Positions 53,797-64,000 of a stretch of 64,000 bases of DNA are shown here, piece by piece. This DNA is from Syncephalis fuscata. Its lineage: Eukaryota > Zoopagomycota > Zoopagomycetes > Zoopagales > Piptocephalidaceae. Positions within the stretch are counted from its first letter, which is position 1. Every line of letters starts with the position of its first letter. The notes under the pieces were generated by a model. It was not told the DNA's origin, did no database searches, and saw nothing but the letters and a program-made list of their open reading frames with translations. Location of the stretch: contig JAHLTZ010000018.1 of the NCBI GenBank assembly GCA_025786725.1, positions 1-64,000 of the forward strand. The letters run 5' to 3'. A program made the position numbers and the translations under genes.

Positions 53797-55336
53797 TATA
53801 CTTGATATGATGGGATTAAGTTGAATAATAGGTGCAACAGCAGTCGCCAATAAGTACTCGAGTTCGAGATGACGCTGTGTACTGAAAAGATCGTACAAGT
53901 GCACGATCCAATGGGCAGTGGCCTACTCGCTAGCTGGTCAAAAAGGACACTAATGCAATAGAGAGGGTAAATAAAGAAGTTTAAATGTCGGCCTTGCTAT
54001 AAATTGTAAAATAATTAAAAGAAAGCGTTAGCAACAACCAGTTATAGAAGTGCCGCCCCAATAGAATAGTATAATAAATGTTATTGGCGGTAAAAGCGGC
54101 CGAAAAGGAGGTGTGGAACAGGATTGCGCGCTACAATAAGAAAAACAGGCCGATAAGAAAAGCGAGGGAGATGATTATGAGCGAGTGAGCGTTTGTATGA
54201 AATGACGTTTGTAATAAAAAGTGTGGTCTTTTCTTTCTTGACGCACGTTCACTCACAACTGTATGGCTGGGCAGTAGCAGTAGCAGCAATAAAAGCAACA
54301 ATAACAATGGCAATAATAGGTCGTACTAGCAACAAGTCACGTCGTTCAACTACCTGCAGTAATAAGCAGCTATACAGCTAACAACTACTATACATACAAA
54401 TAGTCCAATAGAGATTATTTAATCGGTGTGTGACCATTGAAAGAGCAATTAGAAGAAAAGAATAATAGCAATAAAAATGACCCCACATTTATACTTTATA
54501 ATAATAATAACACAACCAGAATACACTAGAATACATACCGTTTAGTTGTAGTAAATAAACCAAATGAATGATATGAATCACTATTTATCAACGCTTAATC
54601 GTTTCTATGTGAATGTTTAAACAACACACATACAAACACATACACACACACACACACTATAGAAAGCAAAAAATAAAAACAAATCAAAATCACAACAAAA
54701 ATAAAAGAGTGAGTGGGAGAGTGGAAGAGAGAGAGAGAACTAAAGTAAGAAATGAGGCTGCCTTAGTAGTTGTAATAGCTGTCTCTATCTCTAATGTCCT
54801 CGTGCTTATGAAGATAGTCATCATGTATAGCGTGATCATAATAGTAGCACCCTTTAATAGACAACTACCTTGTCTCCTTATTTTCTGTCTCTCTCTCTCT
54901 CTCTCTCCCACTCTCTCTATTTTACTTCTTTCTATTGAATGAAGGTGCAGCAACATGTGATTGCCATCATGGAATGATGATAGGCAAAGGACCTGTCTCA
55001 ATAATAATAATAATAACAACTCTAATAATAACAGTAAAGCCATGTAATAATATTCACGTGAAGACATGGTTAATCAAAAGTGTCACTGTGAGTACAATGA
55101 TCTATCTTAGTAATTACTGATATGTAATAATAGATTTGATCAGTAGTTGGCTGTGTACAAAGATAGAGCAGTCTATTTCTGTACCACGTCAATTAGGATA
55201 GAATCACAATTGACCGAATCACACCATACTTACCATTACCGCTGGTAGGACGTGTTCTATGGATGGTAGAACTAAATCAACCTGGTGTTGGACAAAGCCA
55301 CACTACTATTTCCTTAATTCTACATTACTTGTAAAC
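53797..55336. other. Long intergenic region with simple repeats
   Basis: About 1.5 kb between divergent genes. It contains a CA run (54640-54658), a GA run (54726-54738) and a CT run (54887-54907). The GA and CT tracts are complementary and could pair as a hairpin about 150 nt apart in a transcript. ORFs here are low-complexity and are not supported. The region must contain the promoters of the 412-aa gene and of the nucleotidase gene. Confidence 0.6.
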
Positions 55337-57553
55337 ATGTTCTCACTACGTAGTCAGCGTCATCTGCACCGGTCTTTGTCATATCTACCAGCTATCTATT
55401 CTAACCGTTGTAATACTATTGCTAGACGGGCACTATCAAGTGTATCACCTGACTCTGTCGACGAGCCAGTGGTAATAGCGCCACCTATTTCACTACCACC
55501 GTCGAATATAACACCGGATGACGTGTAATAGCTACAAACATATATTATCTATATAGAACTAATAGAATGATAGGTTTGCTAATAATGAACTTGATCTGAA
55601 TAAGCTACGGGTGTATGGTTTTGATTATGACGTAAGTATTAATGTATCGATCTACAGTATGAATTAAGTGGATCATTCAATTGTTTTAGTATACATTGGC
55701 CCGCTATACATCGGAACTGCCTAAAACAATCTATACGCTACTACGCGATGCTTTGATTGATCATTTGCGCTACCCGTCGGTTTTACGAGGACTTGAATAT
55801 GATCCGTCGTTTGCTATTCGTGGTCTACACTACGGTAAGTTGATTTGATTACAAACTATTGATTATAGACCAATTGAAGAATAGATGGCGAGACGGGCTA
55901 TTTAATGAAACTCGACTCTTATGGTAATCTACAAAGGAATGCTGTCTACTATGGACGACGTGCTGTTGATGATCCATTAGCAACTCTAAAGGTTGAATTT
56001 GGTGCGCATATTCCCCGTCAGCTAGTAAAAGGGCGGATGCGTCAGTTAGTAGATCTATTTAGTATGCCCAATACGTGTTTACTGGCCGATATTATTGAGT
56101 ATTTTAACAAGCATGGTATTAGGTAATGGCAAACAATAGCAATAGTAGCCATTTATATATTAATAAGATAATAGTTTTCATCCTCAGCATTTGGCAGATG
56201 ATGTGCAGCTTGTTAGTGAAATGCTACACAGTGGTACGGGTATTGGTATGGGGCCATTACATCGGACTATTTTAAATGATATTGAAAAGTATTTGGAGCC
56301 TAGTCGATCACTAACGAACTATTTGGAGAAATTACATCGATATAATCGACGACTATTTCTACTTACCAATAGTGGATTTGAATTTGTGTAAGCAATCTAT
56401 GGATATATATATATGTATGTAATTATTTAAATAGATGTGCTAAGTAATGCTGTTTAGAGATCGTGGATTGGCCTATATAACAGGTCGTCATGATTGGCGT
56501 GATCTCTTTGATGTTTGTATTGTTAATGCGGCCAAACCAGTATTTTATCGTGGTAGACGGCCTTTTAGACGTGTCAATGTTGATGATAACACAGCCAGTA
56601 CACGGAATGATCAATTAGATCAAGTCAACGGTATTGATCCAAATTTCTATGGTACTAGTTGGTCGGTTGTCAATGAATTCAAACGAGGCGAGGTTTATAG
56701 TGGCGGTAATATCATCGATTTTTGTTTATGGACAGGCTGGTAAATTTTTACTATTAATATAATACAATTAATACAATTATCTTTTATATTTTATTTAATA
56801 GGAAAGGGTAAAGTATAATTTAAATAGTAATATATAATCTATTCATCATAGTTATATTACAATTGTTGTTAGAGGAAATACTATTTATATTGGGGATTCC
56901 ATCTACAATGACCTTGTGGATCCAGCACTGCAACAAGGCTGGCGCACTGTAAGTTTATAACTAATGCGCGTCATTCTATGTCTATAACCGATTGATAGGG
57001 CATTATCATTAATGAACTTGAGAATGAAATTGAAATACAAAGATCGGCATCCTATCGACAGTGTATTGCTCGATTCACTCAATTAGAGGGATTACTTAAA
57101 TCAACACAACGCTCTATTCTAAGTGAATTAGGCGAGGCTGTTGATCAATACGACGCAGAAGGAAAAGACCATAGCAGTAATGATATATTACATCCTAGTA
57201 GAGGCAATACTATTACAAGCCATCAAAGACTACATCATCATCGTGAACAATTACGTCTATGGCGTAATGAACGTCGAGATATTTCTCGTCAACTTAAAGG
57301 ACTGTTTAATCCACAATTTGGCAGTGTATTCCGTACGATGATCAATCCATCCATGTTTGCCGATAAAATACGCGCTTATAGTGACTTGTAAGTAAAAGTA
57401 CCCTCTATTGACATCAGTTAATGATATATATACTATAGATATACATCGTCATTGGAGAATCTAAATAACTATCCACTTAATCATGTATTCTATCCAGAAC
57501 GTGTACAAATGCCTCATGAACAACGACTGGGTAGTGTATTTCCTATTGATTAG
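55337..57553 (+). CDS. 5'-nucleotidase domain protein, NT5DC2/3-like (HAD family), probably mitochondrial
   Basis: Ten exons: 55337-55524, 55574-55631, 55690-55834, 55885-56122, 56175-56387, 56458-56739, 56802-56807, 56873-56948, 56999-57387 and 57439-57553, giving 569 residues. The N-terminus (MFSLRSQRHLHRSLSYLPAI) is basic and hydroxylated without acidic residues, as in mitochondrial presequences. HAD motifs are YGFDYDYTL (nucleophile Asp), FLLTNS, RPFRRV and IYIGDSIYNDL. Length and block order agree with animal NT5DC2/3. The seventh exon is 6 nt (GAAAGG); including it gives a gap-free match through TGWKGGNTIYIGD. Enzyme activity of this subfamily is poorly known. Confidence 0.9.
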
Positions 57554-57626
57554 TGTCAAGTAATTGTTAAATAAATATACTTTTTAACACTTTCTTTATT
57601 TTATACCTTGCTATTACTAACTACTA

Positions 57627-58611
57627 ATGACAAACATAAACGACCATTCAACTCGTTCCTACCAAGTAGACCGAGTATTTAGTGAATATGCTTGTCAGTC
57701 ATTAACTACCGCCATAGCGACACGTAATGTATTCCACTCTATAATCTATGCTGAATCTACTTGTTAATTAAGTAAATATAGAACAGAAGCAGTTAATGAA
57801 ACGGCAATCAGCCTATTCGGTCAAGCTATTGCTAAACTATCCTTATGGCCATATTGGAAATCGGTATTCTAGTAGAAGAAACAGTGTCATCTTGAACGGT
57901 ATTACTACAACTACGTCTAAAGCGTCTAAACGATCAATTTATATTATTATAAAACATTGGCAAGTATTTACGAGGATGTACAAGTATCTGGTCACTTGTC
58001 GATACGATACAAGTAATTTATCTATTGCGCTACTAGCGTGGTCTACGCTATCTACACCTATACAATGGATTACCAATTCACATTCTACTTGTTTGTTAAC
58101 CAGCAACACTGCTAATATTAATATTAATATTAGCCTAGTTGGCCATGTTAATAATGACGCATTTTGGCTATCCCCCTTGGATCTAGCATGGTAATGATTT
58201 AATAAATTGTATGCATTTATTGACAGCATATCTATTAGGAGTCGTAGAATGGCCACACTTTATGGCGAACAGTCAGCGTTGACATTCACAGGCATTTATT
58301 ATGCCGTATTAGGAGGTGCCCATTCAACACTGGGTAGAACGGATAGAGAACATGCACAACAAGCAGGACAATTGGCACGACGTCAAATTGAATTGGCCCG
58401 TCGACTTGGCTATCCTAGTCTAGAGTGTAGATGTCTGGCTTATTATGCCGAGTATCATATTCAAACAAAACAGTATCAACGGGCCATACAACTGTTACGA
58501 CAAGCATGGTCACTGTATCGCTGCACACCCGGCATGGAAGCCACAGTAAGTAATTATTTATTAGCGATGCGTAACTCTTTCTTATAGTTCATCAGATTCC
58601 AGAAACCTTAA
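57627..58611 (+). CDS. TPR-like repeat protein
   Basis: Four exons in matching phases: 57627-57723, 57782-58190, 58239-58545 and 58588-58611, giving 278 residues. The third exon is clearly helical-repeat: SALTFTGIYYAVLGGAHSTL, AGQLARRQIELARRLGYP, CLAYYAEYHIQTKQYQRAIQ, LLRQAWSLY. The helix pairs with Gly/Ala/Tyr at TPR positions 8, 20 and 27 fit. Exon 2 is less protein-like (Ser/Thr/Ile-rich). An overlapping frame (NETAISLFGQAIAKLSLWPY, later TLASIYEDVQVSGHLS) looks TPR-like but cannot be spliced in phase, so exon 2 may hide an error or a different structure. Probably a protein-interaction scaffold; partner unknown. Starts 74 bp after the nucleotidase stop. Confidence 0.5.
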
Positions 58612-58964
58612 ATTCTATTGAGGCAAAGCTACCACACAAACAGATCCCTGTAAATATGCAGAAGTCGAACCAATAAATTGCGTTATTATGTTTACCACTC
58701 AATGATTGGCTTTTAATTCATCACACATTCAATGGCCTACGGGAATTCTATTTCTACACCCACACACGGATGAATAGAGAGGAGAAAGAACACACCGCAC
58801 ACACCTATAACACTTAGTACACTCTTCGCTACTTACTTATACTACTACTACTACTACTTATTCTTGCTTTTGTTTACTGATTGTTTATTGGTACGCCATT
58901 TGTTTAATAATCTCTTTGTTTAACGTATTTATTTGTCGACTAGTGCAATTATTATTTTATTGAT
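58612..58964. other. AKR1 promoter region
   Basis: 353 bp, including an ACT/CTA trinucleotide run near 58841-58858 and pyrimidine-rich stretches. No ORF. Confidence 0.5.
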
Positions 58965-61677
58965 ATGCCCAGTAAACAATCCAGCGATGGCATTGAGCAG
59001 CCGTTACTCAGTGCAAGTGATACATCAGCCATAACGAGATCGTTTACTACGACCACAACCACAACCACAACAACGGCGACGACGGCAGTAGCGTTAGAAC
59101 GTTCGTCAATGCTGTCTGATGCAACCTTGGCCGAGTCTACCGATGTAATCGCGACGAGTAGTAATATTGGTACGAGCGACGAGAATATTTCTTGGCATAT
59201 TGCCACCAAAGAGGTACAACTAATAGGCAGAGATAAACAGCAAGCAGCAGTAATTGAGATTGAGAATGCCAACGACGACGACGACAATGAAGCGATTGGA
59301 GAATCAGTTCGATTATTAAACGAGGAAACAGTCGATGCTAATGATAGTAGTTTTAATAAAACAGTGGATGAGACGATAGCCGAATCGACAACTACTACAA
59401 CTACTACAGCAACAACAGCAACAACAGCTGTAGCTGTGGATAATAATAATAATAATAATAATAGTAAACGGCATACACGCAAAGTGAGCAAGCATATACC
59501 GATTGCTATTGCTACCAAAGCTGCACCGACCCTTGGATTACCTGAGCAAACAGAAGAATCGCAATATAGTATGTCGATGCATCATGCTGCACAACAAGGT
59601 GATCTTTCCGCCATTCGTCAACTCATTGAAAGTGGCGATAATAAAGTAAATGATCGCGACTTTCAAAATGTTACGGCACTGCATTGGGCATCGATTAATA
59701 GTCGACTGGAGATTGTACGCTATTTACTTGATCAAGGCGCTGAAGTGGATGCTGTAGGTGGTGATTTACTTGCTACACCATTACACTGGGCGTGTCGCAA
59801 AGGCCATTTACCTATTTCCGCTCTACTGTTGGAACGCGGTGCCAATCCTGGCTTAAAGGATGCACAAGGCTTCAACGCGTTGCATTTAGCAGTTCATTCA
59901 TCAAATGCCTTCCTTGTATTGTATATGCTATATGCACCGGGTGATTTACCCGTTGATTCACCGGACACACTTGATCATACAGCATTAATGTGGGCTGCCT
60001 ATCAAGGTGATGGTGTATCCGTGGATATTCTATTGAGACAGGGTGCCTCGTTAAGAACGGTGGATAAATCGGGTTTTACACCGCTGCATTGGTCGGTGTC
60101 AAAGGGACACGGCGAAGTGACGACCCGTCTATTAAAAGCTGGTGCTGATGTGATGGCCCGTGAGGAAAAGGGGCGAACACCGGCAGAAATGGCTCGAGAA
60201 TTAAAAGTAGAAGCAACATGGCTTAAAGCACTTAAACAAAGTGGCGTGTCCAAAGATGGTAGAGAGCCATTGATATCAGAGGTGAGTGTTATTAATATTT
60301 TACTAATTTATTTATTAATTAGTCAATAATATATTTGTTAGTCGGTGGCTATGAAATTATCCTATTTCTTACCATTTCCTATGCTATTCATTATAATGAA
60401 TACAATTGCCATTTTCCCTTGGTATATTGGCATTGCTTTAGCATTGGCCGAGTTTCTAGTCTTTCATTTGTCGGTGATGCGTTGGTTATTGCCACATCGA
60501 CAAGCATCAAGTAAGCATGATGCAATGATGAAAGCACCGTATTTCTCGGCTATATTCCAATCAACGGCATTCTGGGTCGGTGTTACCTGGTTAAGTCGCA
60601 CTCTATGGTGTATCCTTTTTACAACATCTATGTTGTATATATTAACTGCAAGTAGTGGTAATAGCCTTAATAGATGACGGACTGATTATAGATACACTTG
60701 ATCATGTTATGGCCAATGTTTTTTTTGCATGCATGTATACTACTGCTCTATGGTGTTTCTTCCAAGCTGTGTTACGGGATCCAGGTTTTGTGCCTAAACC
60801 ATATAGTCGAGATGACAAGCGACGGGTAAGTATTGGATTCGTATTTATTTTTATTTATAATTAACGTCTGTATTTAGTTGGTACAATCATTGGCCAAGGA
60901 ACGGCTATTGGATACAAGACATTTCTGTATCTCCTGTATTGTACGCAAGCCACCGCGTTCCAAGCATTGTCGTCTATGTGATCGTTGTGTTGCTCGATTT
61001 GATCAGTACGTCATATGATAGTAGACTGTATGTATGTATGTATACATTACTAATAATATGTGTTTAGTCATTGTCCATGGATCTATAACTGTATTGGTGT
61101 ACACAATCATCGACCATTTTTGCTATTTCTTCTTACAATGATTTCTGGTATTTGTGTATTTATCCATTTGAGCTATCAATGTAAGTCGATTGATTGATAC
61201 ATAAATCATTTATTAATTGATGAATGAATAGATTTGGAAGCAACTTCACCTGTGTATGAGCCTATTCCTGAACAGCCATGCTTTTTACCTTCACGGGGCT
61301 GTGCCTACTTTCAACACGATGGTTGGTCGATTATATTAACCTTTTGGGTTACACTGCATTTGACATGGTCCAGTTTCTTGTTTCTACAGCAATGCTGGTT
61401 AGTTATGCGGGCCAAGACAACTAATGAGCATATGAACGCTCATCGATATGCTCACGAACACAATCCATGGCGTGATGGCATCTCCGGTAATCCGTATGAT
61501 ATGGGTGTGCGTCAGAACTGTGCCGGATTCTGTCGTGGCGATGGCATTGACTGGACCCGTGTGCAGGATCAAGATGATGCTCGTGCCCGCTTAGAACGAT
61601 GGGCCCGTGGACGTGCATCGTCTATGTCACTACTAGAAGAGGAACGGGATGGCGTGCCACTTATGGATGTAGTATAG
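58965..61677 (+). CDS. Akr1-type ankyrin-repeat DHHC palmitoyltransferase
   Basis: Six exons: 58965-60281, 60342-60651, 60692-60825, 60878-61005, 61068-61180 and 61232-61677, giving about 815 residues. The first 190 residues are hydrophilic, with Thr and Asn runs. Five or six ankyrin repeats follow ([100 protein letters not shown]). Next come membrane spans, [13 protein letters not shown], the zinc-binding cysteine-rich domain [21 protein letters not shown] ending [15 protein letters not shown], more spans and TTNE. The enzyme S-acylates cytosolic substrates at Golgi or endosome membranes. The intron after exon 2 is only 40 nt (GTAGTG donor) or 34 nt (GTAATA donor); both keep the frame. Confidence 0.93.
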
Positions 61678-62515
61678 ATGCTGCATTGTCGTCATTAGTA
61701 TCCTCATTAGTATTAGTATTATTATTATTGTCATCATAATCACCACCATTACCATCATCACCGTCTGCATTGTTGTCATTATCGTCAAGTTGAAAGTGCG
61801 TAGATTTGCGTTTCTTTTTTCTTTAATATAAATCGAGTAAGCCAATTTAATGGCTTTTAGTGATTAAATGCATAGACGCTTTATTAGCTATTCGATTTAA
61901 ATTATAATACTTGTTGAATATAACTAAAGGACTGAATAAAAATAGCAGCTGTAAAATAATAGCACTAAGCTATTATTTAACTATTCTTTAATAATAAACT
62001 AAATGTTAATTATCTATATAAATTAGTAATTGGTATTAATTATTGTAAATTCCGCTATGATAGAAATAAAATATAAAATGAATCAAAAGGTGTACTATTT
62101 AAATTGAATACAGATCTATACTGCAGTTTAATTATTTTATTAAAATTTGCAGGCAAATTTATGTCTTCATAGTTTATAAAACCTGAATCTATTAATCGTT
62201 TATTTCTACATATAGTTCAATATATTAATAGTGTATATGATATTACTTCAATGACTATTATTATATTTTAGTTATAAATTCCAATTTAGTCTTATAGTAT
62301 TGCTTGATATCCAACTGTTTTCAAGCTACAGGTTACATATTAACTCAATCTCGACGATAAAATACCAACTACCTTTTAAGGACTTTTTATTTATGTGGAA
62401 TCTTTAGTAAAATAACTAAATTATAGAAAAATTTCAATGTGTTTTGTAAATGGCATAACAATTATGATTATCATCTAAATATAACACGTAGGTTAGCAAT
62501 ATTAACCAATTAAAA

Positions 62516-62730
62516 TTGATGCATACTTTGTTGCACAGAAACATTTGTTGCTTTATGACGTATGTCCCCAGTTTGTATAACAACACGCATTAATGGCTCA
62601 TGACCATAGTTCTCGGTAATTACAATACCGAATGGTCTTTATAAAATAAAATTGCTATTAGACATACCTGAATGAATAAATAATCACTGAATGGATCTAA
62701 ATAATTGAATAAAAATATGTTACAACACTA
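62516..62730 (-). pseudogene. Possible 3'-terminal gene fragment
   Basis: The minus strand reads RPFGIVITENYGHEPLMRVV and IQTGDIRHKATNVSVQQSMH to a stop near 62516. A short upstream exon (HSVIIYSF) can be spliced through GTATGT...AAG in phase. The composition is protein-like and the RPFGIV start resembles the ends of some P450s, which would suit a remnant beside the intact P450 gene, but the match is weak. No upstream exons were found. Confidence 0.22.
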
Positions 62731-62961
62731 CTACCCGTGTAATTACCGGTAATTTATGTAACTAGATACCGAGTCATAATTAATAATAGATGAGACTATA
62801 GAAACTGAAAAAAAGCTAATGATCCGTGGTAATATAAACATTATACCTTCTAGAATGTTTGTCAAATGACTTAAGGCATGAATTACGGATTTAAAACCGG
62901 TTTGCAAATACTCAACACGTGGGCAAGTTTTTCCATGCCGATGACACTCAAGGCTGCATGG

Positions 62962-62968
62962 TATATAA
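62962..62968 (+). promoter_or_regulatory. TATA box of P450 gene
   Basis: TATATAA, 116 bp before the start codon at 63078. Confidence 0.5.
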
Positions 62969-63077
62969 GCTGCGCATTAGCTATTGTTCATATTGTCTAT
63001 TCCTGCATAATTTAAATTTGTTTTTTTTTACATTTTCTGTCTTATTTACTGCAAAGTAAAACATTATCACTGTCAAC

Positions 63078-64000
63078 ATGGCCATCTTATCAACACTTAT
63101 CGGCTCGCTCAAAGATAGTCTGCTTGATTGGCAATTTATTGGAGTTACTATTGGTGCCTGTATTGCTGGACAGGTAATTAATTCATTATAATAAGGAAAG
63201 ACAACTTACACATTTGCTGGTATTTAGATTATATACGATGAATTTTTTTCACCAGGATCAAAAATACCTGGACCACGGCCACGATTTTTGGGCAAACTTA
63301 TTACAATGTATTATACCGTGAACGGCGAAATGATGAATCACCATAATGAGTTGAGCAAAAAATATGGTAGTGTCTCTTGGCTTTGTAAGTAATATTAATT
63401 AATATAAAGCATTAATTAATCGTCGTTTTACAGTACCAAAGTTTGTTTCTCTTGCCGATCCAGATGCTGTTAGAGTGATATCCACTTCAACCAAAATAAC
63501 AAAAGGCAATCTATACCAATCGTTCCAGTTTCATCGTGATAACATTTTCTCTACACAGTAAGTATATACATACAGCTCATTCAGTGTATTGACGGCTATT
63601 GTGGCATTATAGAGATGTTGCTTTTCATCGGAAGCTGGTTAGTTCATGTGCTATGGCAAACAAGGTTTTAGCTAACAAATAAAACAGAAACGTACTATTG
63701 GTCCAGTATTTTCACTTGCTTCTGTATCCGACATGGAGCCACTAGTTTATGAGGCTGGTCTTAAACATCTCGTAAGAAGAATTAATGAATATGCTGAATC
63801 AGGAAAAACATTCGATGTTATGGAGCTGCTCCACTATACAACATTGGTAATTGATAGCTGATCAGTATAGTACCCCGTCATACTAATCTTAATTTTATTA
63901 GGATGTTATTGGCGCAGTAAGCTTTGGTGGATCTTTTGAAACATTAATTGTTAAGCCGGGAGAGAAACCTCATCCAATTATTCATTGGATTTCCGATATA
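63078..64000 (+). CDS. Cytochrome P450, 5' part (cut by window end)
   Basis: Exons seen: 63078-63173, 63228-63384, 63434-63557, 63613-63637 (25 nt), 63688-63846 and 63902 to the edge. The N-terminal DWQFIGVTIGACIAGQ is a weak membrane anchor, followed by the proline-rich hinge SKIPGPRPRFLGKL, then the helix-A region NHHNELSKKYGSVSWL, and DPDAVRVISTS, FHRDNIFS, HRKLKRTIGPVFSLASV (helix C region with the W/R-type KR..GP motif) and DVIGAVSFGGSFE. These are typical of class II microsomal fungal P450s in the ER. The heme-binding Cys, I helix and ExxR are beyond the window, so the CYP family cannot be assigned. Confidence 0.88.

Larger units (their letters stand above)
61678..63077. other. AT-rich intergenic region with a possible gene remnant
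   Basis: About 1.4 kb between AKR1 and the P450 gene. It starts with a CAT/ATT trinucleotide-rich stretch (61690-61790). From 61800 to 62500 it is AT-rich without ORFs. 62530-62740 carries a possible coding remnant on the minus strand. The P450 promoter is at the right end. Confidence 0.5.

Noticed and set aside
54613-55067. ORFs on both strands in the intergenic region
   Set aside because: Made of translated simple repeats (CA, GA, CT, AAT).
58952-59518. 188-codon minus-strand ORF with Val/Leu/Ser runs
   Set aside because: Exact shadow of the Thr/Asn/Ala-rich N-terminus of the Akr1-type gene.
60646-60691. GC-AG reading (ACT|GCAAGT) of the AKR1 intron
   Set aside because: It gives the wrong phase for the next exon, whereas two GT donors keep the frame.
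61421-61845. Minus-strand ORFs, including a Met/Ile/Thr-rich one
   Set aside because: Shadow of the last Akr1-type exon and translated CAT/ATT repeats downstream.
1-64000. tRNA, rRNA and CRISPR arrays
   Set aside because: No cloverleaf with an intact A/B box was noticed by eye, no rRNA sequence, and no regularly spaced short repeats; a tRNAscan run would be needed to be sure about tRNAs.

Overview
This window is eukaryotic nuclear DNA. It is AT-rich and gene-dense, with very short spliceosomal introns (mostly 43-65 nt, GTAAGT-like donors, TAG/CAG acceptors). The gene set (SNW1/SKIP, eIF2A, eIF2B delta, a DDX51/Dbp6-type helicase, an ARL5-type GTPase, an Akr1-type ankyrin-DHHC palmitoyltransferase, an Sfr1/Mei5-like recombination factor, a mitochondrial bS6m ribosomal protein, an NT5DC-type 5'-nucleotidase and a microsomal P450), together with compact introns, secreted CAP and small Cys-containing peptides and many mobile elements, points to a fungus, most likely an early-diverging lineage. 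That assignment is an inference; no rRNA or other taxonomic marker is present.

Layout. 1-5578 and about 29735-35324 are the two arms of a very long inverted repeat (about 5.6 kb each, about 24.2 kb apart). Each arm carries one CAP/PR-1-like secreted protein gene, one doubtful small ORF and a 750-bp foldback element. Between the arms, 5.6-15 kb holds a flavin amine oxidase, two or three multi-pass membrane protein genes and a long gene-poor stretch. 15.1-21.1 kb holds three intron-rich nuclear-function genes on the + strand (RS/K-rich protein, Sfr1-like, DDX51-like helicase). 21.1-24.8 kb holds a copia-type gag fragment and a complete Mutator-like element with TIRs. 25.0-29.2 kb holds eIF2A and an F-box protein. 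Outside the right arm, 35.3-36.2 kb is a decayed copy of part of the arm, followed by ARL5, a COG1926-like phosphoribosyltransferase, eIF2B delta, bS6m and SNW1, packed with 50-500 bp spacing and two divergent promoters. 44.1-49.0 kb is a Ty3/gypsy element with near-identical LTRs. 49.3-52.1 kb is a tandem duplication carrying two small secreted peptide genes. The remainder is an unknown 412-aa protein, a low-complexity intergenic region, NT5DC, a TPR-like protein, Akr1 and a P450 cut by the window end.

Odd features. Two introns use GC-AG borders. One gene needs a 6-nt microexon. Up to six coding regions between 6.5 and 24.3 kb are broken by a shift of the same sign (one base missing), whereas the genes from 25 kb onwards read cleanly. 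In the Mutator-like transposase the break sits exactly on a canonical -1 slippery heptamer. The gypsy element keeps one 1418-codon frame that starts inside its LTR and has lost the catalytic part of its integrase in frame.

How the genes relate: translation initiation (eIF2A, eIF2B delta), splicing (SNW1, probably the RS protein), ribosome biogenesis (DDX51-like) and membrane traffic or lipidation (ARL5, Akr1) are housekeeping functions without operon logic. The CAP and small secreted genes, all with good TATA boxes, look like the environment-facing part.
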